NCBI RefSeq assembly: GCF_030440595.1
Contig: NZ_CP047452.1
Coordinates: 992,001-1,056,000 of the forward strand
Direction: 5' to 3'
From: Corynebacterium glucuronolyticum DSM 44120
Lineage (GTDB): Bacteria; Actinomycetota; Actinomycetes; Mycobacteriales; Mycobacteriaceae
Length of the DNA: 64,000 bases
Shown here: one piece after another, positions 44,245 through 54,473 of the stretch
Position numbering within the stretch: position 1 is the first letter of the stretch
How the letters are laid out: every line of letters begins with the position of its first letter
The notes under the pieces: generated by a model
The model's database searches: none
The model's input: the letters and a program-made list of their open reading frames with translations, nothing else
What the model was told of the DNA's origin: nothing
Position numbers and translations under genes: made by a program

Positions 44245-45396
44245 ATGACGAGTGAGGACGGCAAGCCTGATAGAGGCACTACACAACGGTTAGAGTTTGT
44301 CGTCCCAATGGGCGGCAATAGGGTCGAGTCGATTGAGCCGCAGGATCCCGGGCGTAACCCTCTAACGCGCGGTAACACATTGACAAAGGACAGCTGGAAG
44401 CTCGTGTTGAGGAGGACGTGGAGCGACTTTATCCTCGATGCGATCATGGACCGCGCGGCTGTGCTTGCTTTCTTCATGTTCCTCACTGCCGCTCCGACTG
44501 TGCTCGCCGCGTATTCCATTGCCACACTCATATTTGCTCGTAATGAGCGTCAGGTAACCAATCTGACACAGGAGGCCATCGCAAGGTATGTGCCGTCGGA
44601 GATCGCAGACCATGTAAGAGCTGTGGTGGATGTCATTGTGGGTTCAGCTGCCGAAGGCACGTGGGCCCTGGTGTTGGCTGTTCTTATCGCGCTGTTCTCA
44701 TCGTCTGCCTGGGTGCGAGCATTTGCGCGCAGTGCAAACTTCATCTACGGCAGGGTAGAGGGACGGACCGTCATTCCTACATGGCTGACGATGTGGGGCA
44801 TCACATTTCTTATGGTCATCGGTGCCGTCATCATAGTTGGTGCACTTCTTTTGCGGCAATCAGTGGTTCTGGCTGTTTTTGAACCCATTGCAGATCCCCT
44901 GGGGCTCGTTGAAGAACTTGATTTTCTCACCGGAATTTTTCTTCCTATCTGGGTGTGGATTCGCATTCCAGTGATTGCTCTTATCGCTCTTACCCTCGTC
45001 GCAGTCCTTTACTACTTTGCGCCGAATGTACGACCTCAGCATTTCCGCTGGCTAACTGTCGGCTCCGCTGTTTCAGTCGTAACGATCGGCATCACCTGGT
45101 GGCTGCTTGGCCTCTATTTGCAATTTTTTGCAGGATCAAGTGCCTACGGTGCAATCGGAACGATTATTGCTGTGATCTTCGCCTGCTGGATTATGAATAT
45201 CCTCCTGCTTATCGGCATCAAATTGGATGCTGAGGTTCTTCGGGCCAAGGAACTGCAGATGGGTTATGACTCCGAACGCTTTATCCAAGCTCCTCCTCGT
45301 TCTAGCACAGCCGCCCAGAAATACGCCGAGGTACAAACTAAATTGGAAGAATCAGCGCGGGTGATCAAGCACCGCGCCGGTCACGGACAGAAGTAA
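44245..45396 (+). CDS. YihY/UPF0761-family membrane protein
   Basis: 383 residues from the ATG at 44245 (an in-frame GTG at 44143 would add 34). About six membrane segments. The start of the domain (DFILDAIMDRAAVLAFFMFL), LFSSSAWVRAFARSANFIYG, VLYYFAPNVRPQHFRWLTVG and AYGAIGTIIAVIFACWI are the family signatures. Once annotated as RNase BN or BrkB, its function remains unknown. The C-terminal tail is cytoplasmic and charged. No operon partner. Confidence 0.87.
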   Translation: MTSEDGKPDRGTTQRLEFVVPMGGNRVESIEPQDPGRNPLTRGNTLTKDSWKLVLRRTWSDFILDAIMDRAAVLAFFMFLTAAPTVLAAYSIATLIFARNERQVTNLTQEAIARYVPSEIADHVRAVVDVIVGSAAEGTWALVLAVLIALFSSSAWVRAFARSANFIYGRVEGRTVIPTWLTMWGITFLMVIGAVIIVGALLLRQSVVLAVFEPIADPLGLVEELDFLTGIFLPIWVWIRIPVIALIALTLVAVLYYFAPNVRPQHFRWLTVGSAVSVVTIGITWWLLGLYLQFFAGSSAYGAIGTIIAVIFACWIMNILLLIGIKLDAEVLRAKELQMGYDSERFIQAPPRSSTAAQKYAEVQTKLEESARVIKHRAGHGQK

Positions 45397-45732
45397 GATA
45401 AAGACCGCCACCTCCGCTGGAATCATCGTTCTGAACTAGTCGATCCTTTTTGCTGTTGGATGCCACCGGCGCTTCCAGTCCCGTGCGCTCGAGGGAATTT
45501 TCCTCAGTGGTGGATGTACCTCAGTTGTGGATGTAATCGGTGGTTATTCATCGATTGCGCCAGAGACTTTTCTTGACCAATTTCTTCCAATCTGTACGCC
45601 TGGAAATGTGGTGCTGCTCAGCATAGTGGGCACTCTGTACTGAGGGTGCTTGGTAATGCAGATGAAAAACGAGCTCAGGCGAAAATTGGAGGGGATGTGG
45701 AGAAGGTGTAAAGGTTACTCAAGCCTGACGAG
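45397..45732. other. Intergenic region between convergent genes
   Basis: 336 bp, no gene. No perfect terminator hairpin seen. Confidence 0.5.
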
Positions 45733-46560
45733 TCACAGCCACCCTTGTTTTATTCCGTCACGAATAGTGGTTATGACTGCGCCTTCCGCATTGGAACCAA
45801 TGATGTCGGTGCACGCGGCTTTGACGTCTGGATGCGCATTGGACATCGCAAAGGATCTTCCGGAGGGAGCTATGAGTCCGACATCGTTAAAATAATCCAC
45901 GAAACAGAAGGTTTCCTGCGTTGTCACACCCAGCTTCGCTTTGATGAACTCGAGACCAGTACCTTTGTCTACGTTTGGTGGCATGATGTCGCACCAGTCT
46001 CCGGAGGATTCAAGCACCTCGAGTTCAGGAAACTCATTGCGGATGTAGTCCCACGGACCATGGGAGGGGTCCTCTGGCTGGTAAATGGACATGTTCACAA
46101 CGTTATTCAGGTCGACATCAGCGAGAGAATCTACAACCGCTAGGTGTGTGGTGTAGTGGGTGAGAAATTCGAGGAATTCAGGATCGCGGGGGGCTACGGT
46201 GCGTTCAGGAAAGTGCATGATCACCCAGAGTTTCTGAGGGTATGAGGCCGCTGCTTCAAGCACTCTGGTGGCGACTTCAGGTTCAATCCTCGCTACGGTT
46301 TCCACAACTCCATGGGACGAGAGGACACAGCCGTTTCCTGCAAGGAAATAGTCGAGAGCAGGGGACTGCCCTGGAGGGGTGAACAAACCTCTCAACGTAG
46401 GCAGGGAACGGCCGGAGGCGGGGAGGAAAATGATTGCATCTTCTGAACGGCGGCTCCTGTTTTCTTCTGCAATGTCGTCCATGAGATCCCAGAACCCATC
46501 TGGTAATTTCCCCGATGGCGTCAGGAGGGTGCCGTCCATATCGCAGGCGAGAAGCTTCAC
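45733..46560 (-). CDS. HAD-superfamily hydrolase, Cof type (IIB)
   Basis: 275 residues. Motif I DMDGTLLTP with both aspartates, PASGRSL for motif II, the IIB cap in the middle, a Lys in the DKGTG segment, and motif IV FVDYFNDVGLI. The usual G-D-x-x-N-D is V-D-Y-F-N-D here. Such enzymes dephosphorylate sugar or pyridoxal phosphates and flavin precursors. Its start overlaps the stop of the upstream paralogue by 4 bp, so the two are translated together. Confidence 0.88.
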   Translation of the reverse strand: MKLLACDMDGTLLTPSGKLPDGFWDLMDDIAEENRSRRSEDAIIFLPASGRSLPTLRGLFTPPGQSPALDYFLAGNGCVLSSHGVVETVARIEPEVATRVLEAAASYPQKLWVIMHFPERTVAPRDPEFLEFLTHYTTHLAVVDSLADVDLNNVVNMSIYQPEDPSHGPWDYIRNEFPELEVLESSGDWCDIMPPNVDKGTGLEFIKAKLGVTTQETFCFVDYFNDVGLIAPSGRSFAMSNAHPDVKAACTDIIGSNAEGAVITTIRDGIKQGWL

Positions 46561-47357
46561 AGTTCGCCGTCCTTCATGAGTTTTCGTAGAACAGTGATCA
46601 CTCCGTTGTCGGCGTTCGAAGGAGCGATGTGCGTCGCTATCTCCTTGACCTCCGGGTGCCCATTTTCCATGCCATATGATGTTCCCGCAGCAGCCAGGAG
46701 TTCGTAATCGTTGAGGTAGTCACCAAAGGCGATGACCTGATCTTTCTTCAAAGCCAATGCGTCACATAGGTCAGCAATAGCGATTCCTTTGTGAACTCCG
46801 GGCGTCATGATATCGGTCCAATGCTGACCGGAAGTGACGACTGTCAGCTCTGGAAGAATTTCGGACATCAGTGGGGTGGTGTTGTCCTCGGCAGAGTCAA
46901 AGTCGTAGACGGCGATTTTGATGACATCGTCGGTAGCGTAGCGAGACAGCTCCGGAGCGAGCTCGAGGGAACGGTAATACTTGGAGCATTCGGCGAGGAA
47001 CTCCTCGTCGCTACGGGTGACATAGGCGGTGGAGGGGTGGCATAAGACGAGTCCGAAGTTTGGATCGTCCATGTCTTCCACGGCAGCAAGCAAACGTTGT
47101 GTGTACTCAACGGGAATTGTATGGGTGGCGATTATCCGCCCGCCGACTGCGACCACGGCACCGTTTTCGGCAATGAACGAATCGGTAATCCCCTCGAATT
47201 GGCCTCGGAGGGTTGCGAGTTGTCGGCCTGAAGCCGGGACAATTTTTACTCCTTTGCCAATGAGCTCGTGGGCGAGCTCGGGAAACTCAGCGGGGATATC
47301 ACCTTCTGGCGTTAGCAGAGTGCCATCCATGTCCAAGGCGACGAGACGAAAAGCCAC
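46557..47357 (-). CDS. HAD-superfamily hydrolase, Cof type (IIB)
   Basis: 266 residues from a GTG with GAAAGGA 5 bases upstream. Motif I is DMDGTLLTPEG, motif II VPASGRQL, the Lys in HKGIAIADL and motif IV FGDYLNDYELL, all intact. It is a paralogue of the gene it overlaps, so the pair arose by tandem duplication. Substrate unknown; sugar phosphates are typical. Confidence 0.9.
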   Translation of the reverse strand: MAFRLVALDMDGTLLTPEGDIPAEFPELAHELIGKGVKIVPASGRQLATLRGQFEGITDSFIAENGAVVAVGGRIIATHTIPVEYTQRLLAAVEDMDDPNFGLVLCHPSTAYVTRSDEEFLAECSKYYRSLELAPELSRYATDDVIKIAVYDFDSAEDNTTPLMSEILPELTVVTSGQHWTDIMTPGVHKGIAIADLCDALALKKDQVIAFGDYLNDYELLAAAGTSYGMENGHPEVKEIATHIAPSNADNGVITVLRKLMKDGEL

Positions 47358-47853
47358 CGTAATCCTTTCCTATGCGTGGGTTCGCGTGTTTCTAAAGCGA
47401 ACAGTACGCGTCTTGCTGTGGGAGCGTTGATTGCTTATGTTATCGACCGACACGTAACCATAGGAGCTACCTCCACAGTGGGACGTATCGGGAACCTGTA
47501 GATGTCTACCTTCGCGTTACGAGTTTAATGTGAAAGGTCATCCATCTGTGTTCACGTTCTGCACATTCAGACTACCGAACAAACGTGAGGCTTCATGCTC
47601 CTATGTGGCTGATTAACGAGGAATGCCCACGAACGTTCATGCGTAGCTTCGGGTAAGAGCAGGCTCATAACAGCTCATAACTAGCTAGCAAGTCTCTAGC
47701 AAGTCGCAGGTCCACTGCTCACGTGGCTGTGGCCGTTGTGACTTCGCCGTTGTGTGGTTGGCCTGTCATGCACGTGGCTGTAGAGTGCGCGTGGTGGAGC
47801 ACAGTCCAGCGATGACATGGTTGGGGTGAGTGGTAGCTGGGCTCAACGCTGGC
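47358..47853. other. Intergenic region
   Basis: About 500 bp with no supported gene. Several short direct repeats (agctcataac-like near 47668-47685, tagcaagtc near 47687-47708) are visible. Confidence 0.5.
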
Positions 47854-47885
47854 AAAAAATAAGCGGCACGCATCGCGCGTGCCGC
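47854..47885 (-). terminator. Terminator of the small membrane protein gene
   Basis: gcggcacgc (47863-47871) pairs with gcgtgccgc (47877-47885) and is followed on the minus strand by ttattttttg. Confidence 0.9.
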
Positions 47886-47903
47886 ATGATGGATTCGTGT
47901 GTT

Positions 47904-48374
47904 TTAGAAGAACATCAGGATCGCGGTAATGAGCCAGAGAGCGGAGAAGATTCCGCCATACATCGGAAGCTTCTTCGCAGCCTTCGTAAGGTGGAAGCCC
48001 GAAAGGTCAATGGGATCCGAACCGGCCTCTGCAAGACCGAGCTGGTGAATGCACTTCGTCTGCAGGGGGAGTATCAGGAAGAAGAGGATTGCCCAAGCGA
48101 TAAGAGAGAGCAGAATTCCTGTGTGGATCAGGTAGTAGGACTTGTACGTCGCCCAGTCACTGACCATGACCGCAAAGCCAAGAAGAGGAACGAGGAGAGA
48201 CCCCATTCCGTAAACGCGGGTGATGCGGTGCAGGAGACTAGCAGTCCCCTTGGCGCGGTCCTTGCCGTTGTCAGCCTCGAGCGCGTACTTGTGGAAAGTT
48301 GAAACAGCGACGGTCACTGGACCCAGAAATAGGATCGCGGCGACAACATGCAGAATAGTGAAAAGTGTGGTCAC
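47904..48374 (-). CDS. Small integral membrane protein (DUF2269-like)
   Basis: 156 residues from a GTG, four hydrophobic segments. The N-terminal LHVVAAILFLGPVTVAVSTF and the conserved HRITRVYGMGSLLVPLLGF resemble the predicted integral membrane family DUF2269. Function unknown. A terminator follows. Confidence 0.78.
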   Translation of the reverse strand: MTTLFTILHVVAAILFLGPVTVAVSTFHKYALEADNGKDRAKGTASLLHRITRVYGMGSLLVPLLGFAVMVSDWATYKSYYLIHTGILLSLIAWAILFFLILPLQTKCIHQLGLAEAGSDPIDLSGFHLTKAAKKLPMYGGIFSALWLITAILMFF

Positions 48375-48473
48375 TCGGAGAGGCCTTTCGTTCTGATTTG
48401 TGAGCCCAGAGCGACATTGTTTTCCGCCTGGACCATTTTGCTAACCCAAAACGCTCGTGGGTTTTGGACCCCA

Positions 48474-49208
48474 TCACTCTAGCGACATTTGTAAAAAATC
48501 TCGAATAATGCACTGCTTCTTAAGAGTATTCTTATCTGCTTCCGGGAGGGGAAGACCGTAGGAGGAAGCAACGGCTGACACTCTCCGCGCGTACCAGCAT
48601 CGTGCCCATCTGTTTGGTGGTAGCCACTCGTTCGGGAGGTGATCTGACTTAGCCTGATTCTGCTGTTTCGAAACTATAACCAGGTTAAGGGGATCGTTGG
48701 CAAATGCGATGCGTTTTTGTTCGCTCCACGCAAAGGCCCCCAAGTCCCATGCTGCCGATAGAGGAATGACGTGATCGAGTTCAAGAGCACTCCGCGATGT
48801 AATGTGGTCTCCCGAATAGGGGTCGACACTACTGCCACCGTCGAGTTGGCACGTCTTTTTGTTGAGACGAGCGCCGGGTATAGAAACAGCAATGACAAGT
48901 TCACGGGTTGTGCAGGCTCTCGCTGAAGCCCAGCCATGCCCAAACTCATCACGGGAATACCCAAGGACATGCACACGAGGTGGTGTCGTGCTGACTGTGC
49001 CTATTGTCGCCTGTACGGGTGGTAGATGACGGACAAGATCGAATCTGTGTTGCTGTTTGGTAGAAGCAATGGTGGCCATGTTGGAATCGTCGAAAAGCGG
49101 TGAGAAGACCACAGCAGTGGGAACGGATGAAGTGAGAGTCAGCGCCAGCGTGATCGTAAGCAAAATGCGTCGGAAAATCTTCACACCGGTTAGACGATGC
49201 GCGGGCAC
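48474..49208 (-). CDS. Secreted HNH-type nuclease
   Basis: 244 residues. The N-terminus has basic residues and a hydrophobic core (KIFRRILLTITLALTLTSS), a signal peptide by appearance. The C-terminal half carries the HNH (GmrSD C-terminal/DUF1524-like) motif LELDHVIPLSAAWDLGA then NDPLNLVIVSKQQNQAKSDH. Four or more cysteines may form disulfides. It probably degrades extracellular DNA. The GTG start at 49208 is uncertain; the signal peptide could start 8 codons later. Confidence 0.82.
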   Translation of the reverse strand: MPAHRLTGVKIFRRILLTITLALTLTSSVPTAVVFSPLFDDSNMATIASTKQQHRFDLVRHLPPVQATIGTVSTTPPRVHVLGYSRDEFGHGWASARACTTRELVIAVSIPGARLNKKTCQLDGGSSVDPYSGDHITSRSALELDHVIPLSAAWDLGAFAWSEQKRIAFANDPLNLVIVSKQQNQAKSDHLPNEWLPPNRWARCWYARRVSAVASSYGLPLPEADKNTLKKQCIIRDFLQMSLE

Positions 49209-49317
49209 CTATCGGTTCCCTCCGGCGGGGTGGTGTATTCCACCATCCCGCTCAGCGAGAGCTACGCGCGGTAGAGTTTTTCCTTCCGCGACCGAATCTG
49301 TGCTGCAGTGTTAAGCC

Positions 49318-50847
49318 TCAAAAATCACCCGACACTGCCAGCGTCTTAGCCTGGTCAAACTCGTCAAGAATGTGCGTTGACGGAGACTTGGTGAGAAGAG
49401 ACACGACGATAAGGACGAGGCCCGCGCCGATAAAACCCGGGACGATTTCATATAGCCAGTCGCTGAGAACCGAATTTCCCCAGGCGAATACGATAACCGT
49501 TCCTGTGATCATCCCTGCAATAGCCCCCGGAACCGTCAGTCGCTTCCAGAACAGTGATGCGAGGATAACAGGGCCGAAAGCTGAACCAAAGCCAGCCCAG
49601 GCGAACCCAACGAGGCTCAGAATCGAATCGCTGGGATTGATAGCGAGTAAGGCTGCGATGATTGCCACAGCAACGACAGCGGTGCGAGACAAGTTCATGA
49701 GGAGACCGTCGGAAAGCGTACGCTTTGTGGTGATTTTGTATAGGTCCTCAATGAGGGCCGACGAGACGACCAGGAGCTGTGAGGCCATCGTCGACATGAT
49801 AGCTGCGAGGACTGCAGTGAGCACCAGACCGCCAATCAACGGATGGAAAAGCATCCGGCCCATGTCAAGGAAGATAGTCTCGTAAGACGTTTGATCCGTC
49901 ACCGTGTGGTCAGGGTATGCACCGAAGAAGACCGTGCCGACAAGAGCCGTACCAGCGGCTCCCAGCGCGCAGATGACCATCCAGAACACTGTCACGAACA
50001 TCCCGGAGCGTGCCTCCTTGGGGGAGCGCAGAGCCATGAACCGGACAATGATGTGTGGCTGGCCGAAGTACCCGAGGCCCCAAGCGAGGTTACCGATGAT
50101 TGCCGCCGCAGAAATGCCACTGAACAAAGAGAAGTACGTCGGGTTCCCACTCGGATGCGGACCGTAGGGGTGTTGTGTCGCGTAGCTGAAGATATCGTAA
50201 TCTCCGCCGATGAGGACGTACGCGCCGATAGGAACAAGCACCAGCGCACCGAACATAATCATGCCCTGGACGGTATCGGTGTAGCTAACAGCAAGGAACC
50301 CACCGATAAATGTGTACGCCACCGTAACGAACGCGATGATGAGCATGCCATCGAGATACGACCCGCCAAAAGTAGATTCAAAGTACTTACCGCCGGACAC
50401 CATGCCACTGGAAACATAGAACGTAAAGAACACCAAGATGACGAGGGACGCGACGATGCGCAACACATGCGATGAATCACGCAACCGATTCTCCAAGAAG
50501 CTGGGAATCGTAATCGAGTTGCCGGCGACCTCCGTGTACGCGCGTAGTCGCGGTGCTACCATCCGCCAGTTCACCGCTGCGCCGATGCAGAGACCGACGG
50601 CAATCCAGATCTCGGACAAGCCTGTGACAAAAAGCGCGCCGGGTAGCCCCATGAGGAGCCACCCACTCATATCCGCAGCACCTGCGGAAAGAGCGGCGAC
50701 AACCGGGCCGAGAGAACGACCGGCGAGCATGTATTCGTCATAGCGATCCGTCTGCCGGTAGCTCCAATACCCAATTGCGAGCATGAGGAGCATATACAGG
50801 ATGATTGCGATAATAAACCATGTGTGTTCGGTTATTGAGACGTTCAT
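49318..50847 (-). CDS. putP: Sodium/proline symporter PutP
   Basis: 509 residues, about thirteen membrane helices, SSS family. Recognised by GYWSYRQTDRYDEYMLAGRSLGP, LSAGAADMSGWLLMGLPGA and the Na+/proline site region VSSGMVSGGKYFESTFG. It imports proline with sodium, as nutrient or osmoprotectant. C. glutamicum PutP lies in the equivalent neighbourhood. An AT-rich inverted repeat (tttca-ttaag-tgaaa, 50929-50943) lies upstream. Confidence 0.93.
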   Translation of the reverse strand: MNVSITEHTWFIIAIILYMLLMLAIGYWSYRQTDRYDEYMLAGRSLGPVVAALSAGAADMSGWLLMGLPGALFVTGLSEIWIAVGLCIGAAVNWRMVAPRLRAYTEVAGNSITIPSFLENRLRDSSHVLRIVASLVILVFFTFYVSSGMVSGGKYFESTFGGSYLDGMLIIAFVTVAYTFIGGFLAVSYTDTVQGMIMFGALVLVPIGAYVLIGGDYDIFSYATQHPYGPHPSGNPTYFSLFSGISAAAIIGNLAWGLGYFGQPHIIVRFMALRSPKEARSGMFVTVFWMVICALGAAGTALVGTVFFGAYPDHTVTDQTSYETIFLDMGRMLFHPLIGGLVLTAVLAAIMSTMASQLLVVSSALIEDLYKITTKRTLSDGLLMNLSRTAVVAVAIIAALLAINPSDSILSLVGFAWAGFGSAFGPVILASLFWKRLTVPGAIAGMITGTVIVFAWGNSVLSDWLYEIVPGFIGAGLVLIVVSLLTKSPSTHILDEFDQAKTLAVSGDF

Positions 50848-51353
50848 AGGGGTCTAAACCTTTCCTCGGCGGCGCACCTGTTACTGGTGGGTACAAGAGA
50901 TCTCTAGAACTCTAACTAACCACGAAAGTTTCATTAAGTGAAATGAAGTTTCCAAATTGTGACCAAGATGCGCCAGCTGTTGTTACTGTTTTGCGGAAAA
51001 AAGGGGAAGATGCGGAAAGAAGCATTCTGCCGCATGTTTTTCTGTTCATAAATGATGGACATGGGCCAAAGTGCGTAGCGGGGAATTCAACCACATGTGC
51101 CACGCCACATTGGGTGTATGCGAAGCCGACGGTTTGGTATGTGGAGGAAACGACCTATAGCCAGGCACACGAGTAGTCACCGTGCGGTCCCTAGCGATCA
51201 CGTATGGCAAATACCAGGCACGTAGGAAGCCGCCACGATAAACAGCGCTCTCAATGCTTGCATCACATGTGGGCAATCCCAACTATGGCTTCGGTGTACA
51301 TTCGTTCTAAACCGATACGGGACGTGAGATGCGCGCCTGGTAAAAAGGAGTCT
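50848..51353. promoter_or_regulatory. Divergent putP-SNF2 region
   Basis: 506 bp with no gene. It contains the inverted repeat at 50929-50943 close to the putP start, and the ribosome site AAAGGAG at 51344-51350 for the helicase gene. Confidence 0.45.
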
Positions 51354-54300
51354 ATGGTCGCCTTTAAATTGCACGGACTTTTCGAGCCTTCCGGTGGGCT
51401 CCGTCTATGGATTGAACGGGTGATTGGGCACAAGGTGGTAAGGCCCGATGAGGTTCCAGACCAGACTTTTCCGCCAGCGATTGAAAACCTTGTCTCCAGG
51501 CACGCCTTTACGAGACTGTACAGCGCGGTTCTTCTTACCCCCAAAGAAAACAAAGTTAGTTTGCGGATCCCCACAGCAGCTCTCGCTCCGAAGGAAGCAA
51601 TCCTCCTCCTAGAGGAGGTCTACTCGGCGGGGACAAGCCGAGGCATCCCGAAGGATCAGAAGGATTCGCTGGCACCTGACCTGTGGTGGCTAGCCACGAT
51701 GGTTGCGGGACTTGGCCGCTTTGTTGATGCAGGCCGCGTTGTTATTCGGTGTTCATTCCAAGACGATGCATGGTGGCCAGAATGGGAGCTGACTAGGTCT
51801 GTCGAAGAACGCACCTGGCTTGCCGCCATGCAGGCTGCTGCACCAGGAATCATCGTCTTGAACACACCAACTAACGCCGCCGAGACTGTGGCGCGCCACT
51901 GGGTCCACTGGATCACTAATGCGGCTTTGGCAGACGAAGTGGATAAAGCGCGTCCGTATGATCTCCACCCTTTTTTGCAGTCGCTTCTCACAAGCAGTCC
52001 CCTGGGACGGTTCAGCCCGCACGTCATTACCAATCTGAATAAGTGGAAGGATACCCTCACTTCCACTGCGGTCTCACTGGTGTTCCTCGTAGAAGAGGGG
52101 GCGGATGATTCTCTCAGTGACAGTCCATGGATCGTGCGTACGAAAGTGAGGGAGGGGACCGCAGTTCTCTCACCCGTCCGCATCGGCCAATACGATCAGG
52201 GGACAAAGCGCAAAATAAAAGAACTGCATTCGAAGGCAACCGCCATCACTTCGCTGTTGGACCCCACTGCACACGGTCGCGGGACTGCCCGGACTCTTGA
52301 TGATGGCGATTGGGACCTGCAGCTGACAACGGAAGAGATCCTCGCTTTTGTCAATGAAGATGTAGACGAGCTTAAGGCGGCCGGGTTCGAGGTGCTTTTC
52401 CCACGCGCCTGGACGAGTGCATCTGTGAAGGCGAAGATTCGTACGCAGAGCTCGGACGAGGCGCGCGTGACAGGCCCGGCGAAGTTCGGTCTAGATAACA
52501 TTGTCGCCTACGATTGGCATCTGTCTGTGGGAGACACTGAGCTCACGGATGCGGAGATGCGGGAGCTCATCCATTCGAGCACGGATCTTGTAAAAATCCG
52601 TGGCTCGTGGGTGCACGTGGACGGCGCATCGCTGAGGCGAGTACGTGAATATATGGCGGAACTCGCCGGCCATGATATTGACGCTTTGCAAGCCAAGATT
52701 GAAAAGCTCAACTGGAAAATTGTTGAGGCGAAAAAACCCGACAATGTGACCCCCTCCGGTCACAATCCGGTGCTGGAAGGCCTGTTGAAGGAGCGTGACA
52801 AGGCCGAGGAAGAACTGGAGAATCTGCTCACCGCAGACAACGTTGAGGGTGAAAGCTCCATCGAGAGAATTCGTGCGCTTGCACTCCAAGAGGCGAACAA
52901 CAAGGATCTGCAGTTCACCGGTAACTCGTGGACTGCGTCTCTCGTTGGTACAGGTTTCCAGGTCGCACCCGAGCCTGTCGATCTCCCTCCAACTGTCACC
53001 GCTACGTTGCGCCCCTACCAGGAACGTGGCGTGGCCTGGCTCGCCTGGATGTCCTCGAGGAATCTCGGGGCGGTGCTTGCCGACGACATGGGGCTGGGGA
53101 AGACTCTTCAGGTACTGAGTCTTATTGCCTACGAGCGTGAGCAGGATCTGCAGCGCCCGCCCACGCTAGTCGTCGCTCCTACGAGTGTGATCAGTAACTG
53201 GAAAGCGGAGGCTGAGCGATTCGTTCCCAGCCTTAAGGTGGCTCTCCACCACGGTTCCTCGAGGAAGAAAGGGGAAGAGCTGGCCCGTCAGGTTCAGGAC
53301 CTGCATATCCTCGTCACATCCTATGGAACGGTGGTGCGGGATTTCCTTGAATTGCAAAAGCTAGAGTGGGACCACGTCATCGTTGATGAGGCGCAAGCGA
53401 TCAAAAACACGTCAACGACAACTCATCGCGCAGTGCGGTCAATCCATCCACGACAGCGGATTGCTCTCACAGGTACCCCGGTGGAGAACCGGCTTTCGGA
53501 GATGCGCGCTATCTTGGATTTTTGTAATCCTGGCATCCTCGGATCTGCAACTTTTTTCCGCAACCACTTCGCCCGACCGATTGAAAGAGATAAGGATTCC
53601 GATCTCGCCCGGCGCTTCCAAGCACTCACCCAGCCTTTTATTTTGCGTAGGTTGAAGACCGATACCGCCGTTATCGACGAATTGCCGGAGAAACGTGAAC
53701 AGGTGATCACCGTGAAGATGACCCCGGAACAGGCTGCGTTGTACAAGAGCTACGTTGACGATGTGCAGCGTAAGCTCCAAGAGCAGAAGATGGGTGGTAT
53801 CCAGTACCGCGGAATCGTTCTTGCATCACTCACGCGTATTAAGCAGATCTGCAATCACCCTGCTCACTTCCTTGGCGATGGTTCAGAAATGACACATCAC
53901 GGGAAGCACAGGTCCGGAAAGGTAGAGAAACTGATGGAGATCGTCGACGCAGCTCTACTGCGTGAACGGCGAGTTCTCATCTTCACTCAATACACGGCGT
54001 TCGGCACGATGCTGCAGCACTACCTTGCTGAGCGAACCGGGATTGACATTCCTTTCTTACATGGGGGAGTGCCTCAGAAGATGAGAACACGGATGGTTGC
54101 CGACTTCCAGAGCGAGGGTGGCCCACCCATCTTCATTCTCTCCCTGAAGGCAGGCGGAACGGGGTTGAACCTCACCGCTGCAACGGAAGTTGTGCATATG
54201 GACCGCTGGTGGAATCCCGCCGTGGAGGACCAAGCCACCGACCGTGCCTATCGCATTGGCCAAGAGAGCGACGTTCACGTGTACAAGATGGTTGCCGCCG

Positions 54301-54473
54301 GTACCCTGGAGGAGAAAATCCAGAAGGTGCTGGAAGAGAAGACAGCACTTGCTGGTTCCGTCGTCGGAACGGGTGAAGGATGGATTACAGAGCTCGATCC
54401 GCAACAGCTCAGCCAGCTCATGGCCTATCGCTCTGAGGCAGAAAGGACCGCCCACGATGTCACACGATTCTAG
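51354..54473 (+). CDS. SNF2-family DEAD/DEAH helicase
   Basis: 1039 residues from the ATG at 51354 (AAAGGAG three bases upstream). The N-terminal half matches the bacterial SNF2 helicase-associated domain. The ATPase core follows: ADDMGLGKTLQVLSL (about 575), VVAPTSVISNWKAEAERF, VDEAQAIKN (about 676), LTGTPVENRLSEM, FTQYTAFGTML, HMDRWWNPAVEDQATDRAYR. Such proteins remodel DNA-protein complexes. The downstream SWIM-domain gene overlaps its end by 17 bp; this pair is common in actinobacteria. The true role (repair, transcription or defence) is not known. Confidence 0.93.
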   Translation: MVAFKLHGLFEPSGGLRLWIERVIGHKVVRPDEVPDQTFPPAIENLVSRHAFTRLYSAVLLTPKENKVSLRIPTAALAPKEAILLLEEVYSAGTSRGIPKDQKDSLAPDLWWLATMVAGLGRFVDAGRVVIRCSFQDDAWWPEWELTRSVEERTWLAAMQAAAPGIIVLNTPTNAAETVARHWVHWITNAALADEVDKARPYDLHPFLQSLLTSSPLGRFSPHVITNLNKWKDTLTSTAVSLVFLVEEGADDSLSDSPWIVRTKVREGTAVLSPVRIGQYDQGTKRKIKELHSKATAITSLLDPTAHGRGTARTLDDGDWDLQLTTEEILAFVNEDVDELKAAGFEVLFPRAWTSASVKAKIRTQSSDEARVTGPAKFGLDNIVAYDWHLSVGDTELTDAEMRELIHSSTDLVKIRGSWVHVDGASLRRVREYMAELAGHDIDALQAKIEKLNWKIVEAKKPDNVTPSGHNPVLEGLLKERDKAEEELENLLTADNVEGESSIERIRALALQEANNKDLQFTGNSWTASLVGTGFQVAPEPVDLPPTVTATLRPYQERGVAWLAWMSSRNLGAVLADDMGLGKTLQVLSLIAYEREQDLQRPPTLVVAPTSVISNWKAEAERFVPSLKVALHHGSSRKKGEELARQVQDLHILVTSYGTVVRDFLELQKLEWDHVIVDEAQAIKNTSTTTHRAVRSIHPRQRIALTGTPVENRLSEMRAILDFCNPGILGSATFFRNHFARPIERDKDSDLARRFQALTQPFILRRLKTDTAVIDELPEKREQVITVKMTPEQAALYKSYVDDVQRKLQEQKMGGIQYRGIVLASLTRIKQICNHPAHFLGDGSEMTHHGKHRSGKVEKLMEIVDAALLRERRVLIFTQYTAFGTMLQHYLAERTGIDIPFLHGGVPQKMRTRMVADFQSEGGPPIFILSLKAGGTGLNLTAATEVVHMDRWWNPAVEDQATDRAYRIGQESDVHVYKMVAAGTLEEKIQKVLEEKTALAGSVVGTGEGWITELDPQQLSQLMAYRSEAERTAHDVTRF

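Noticed and set aside
51204..51353. 50-codon N-terminal extension of the SNF2 protein
   Set aside because: The ribosome site AAAGGAG at 51344-51350 fits the ATG at 51354, and the extension has no features.
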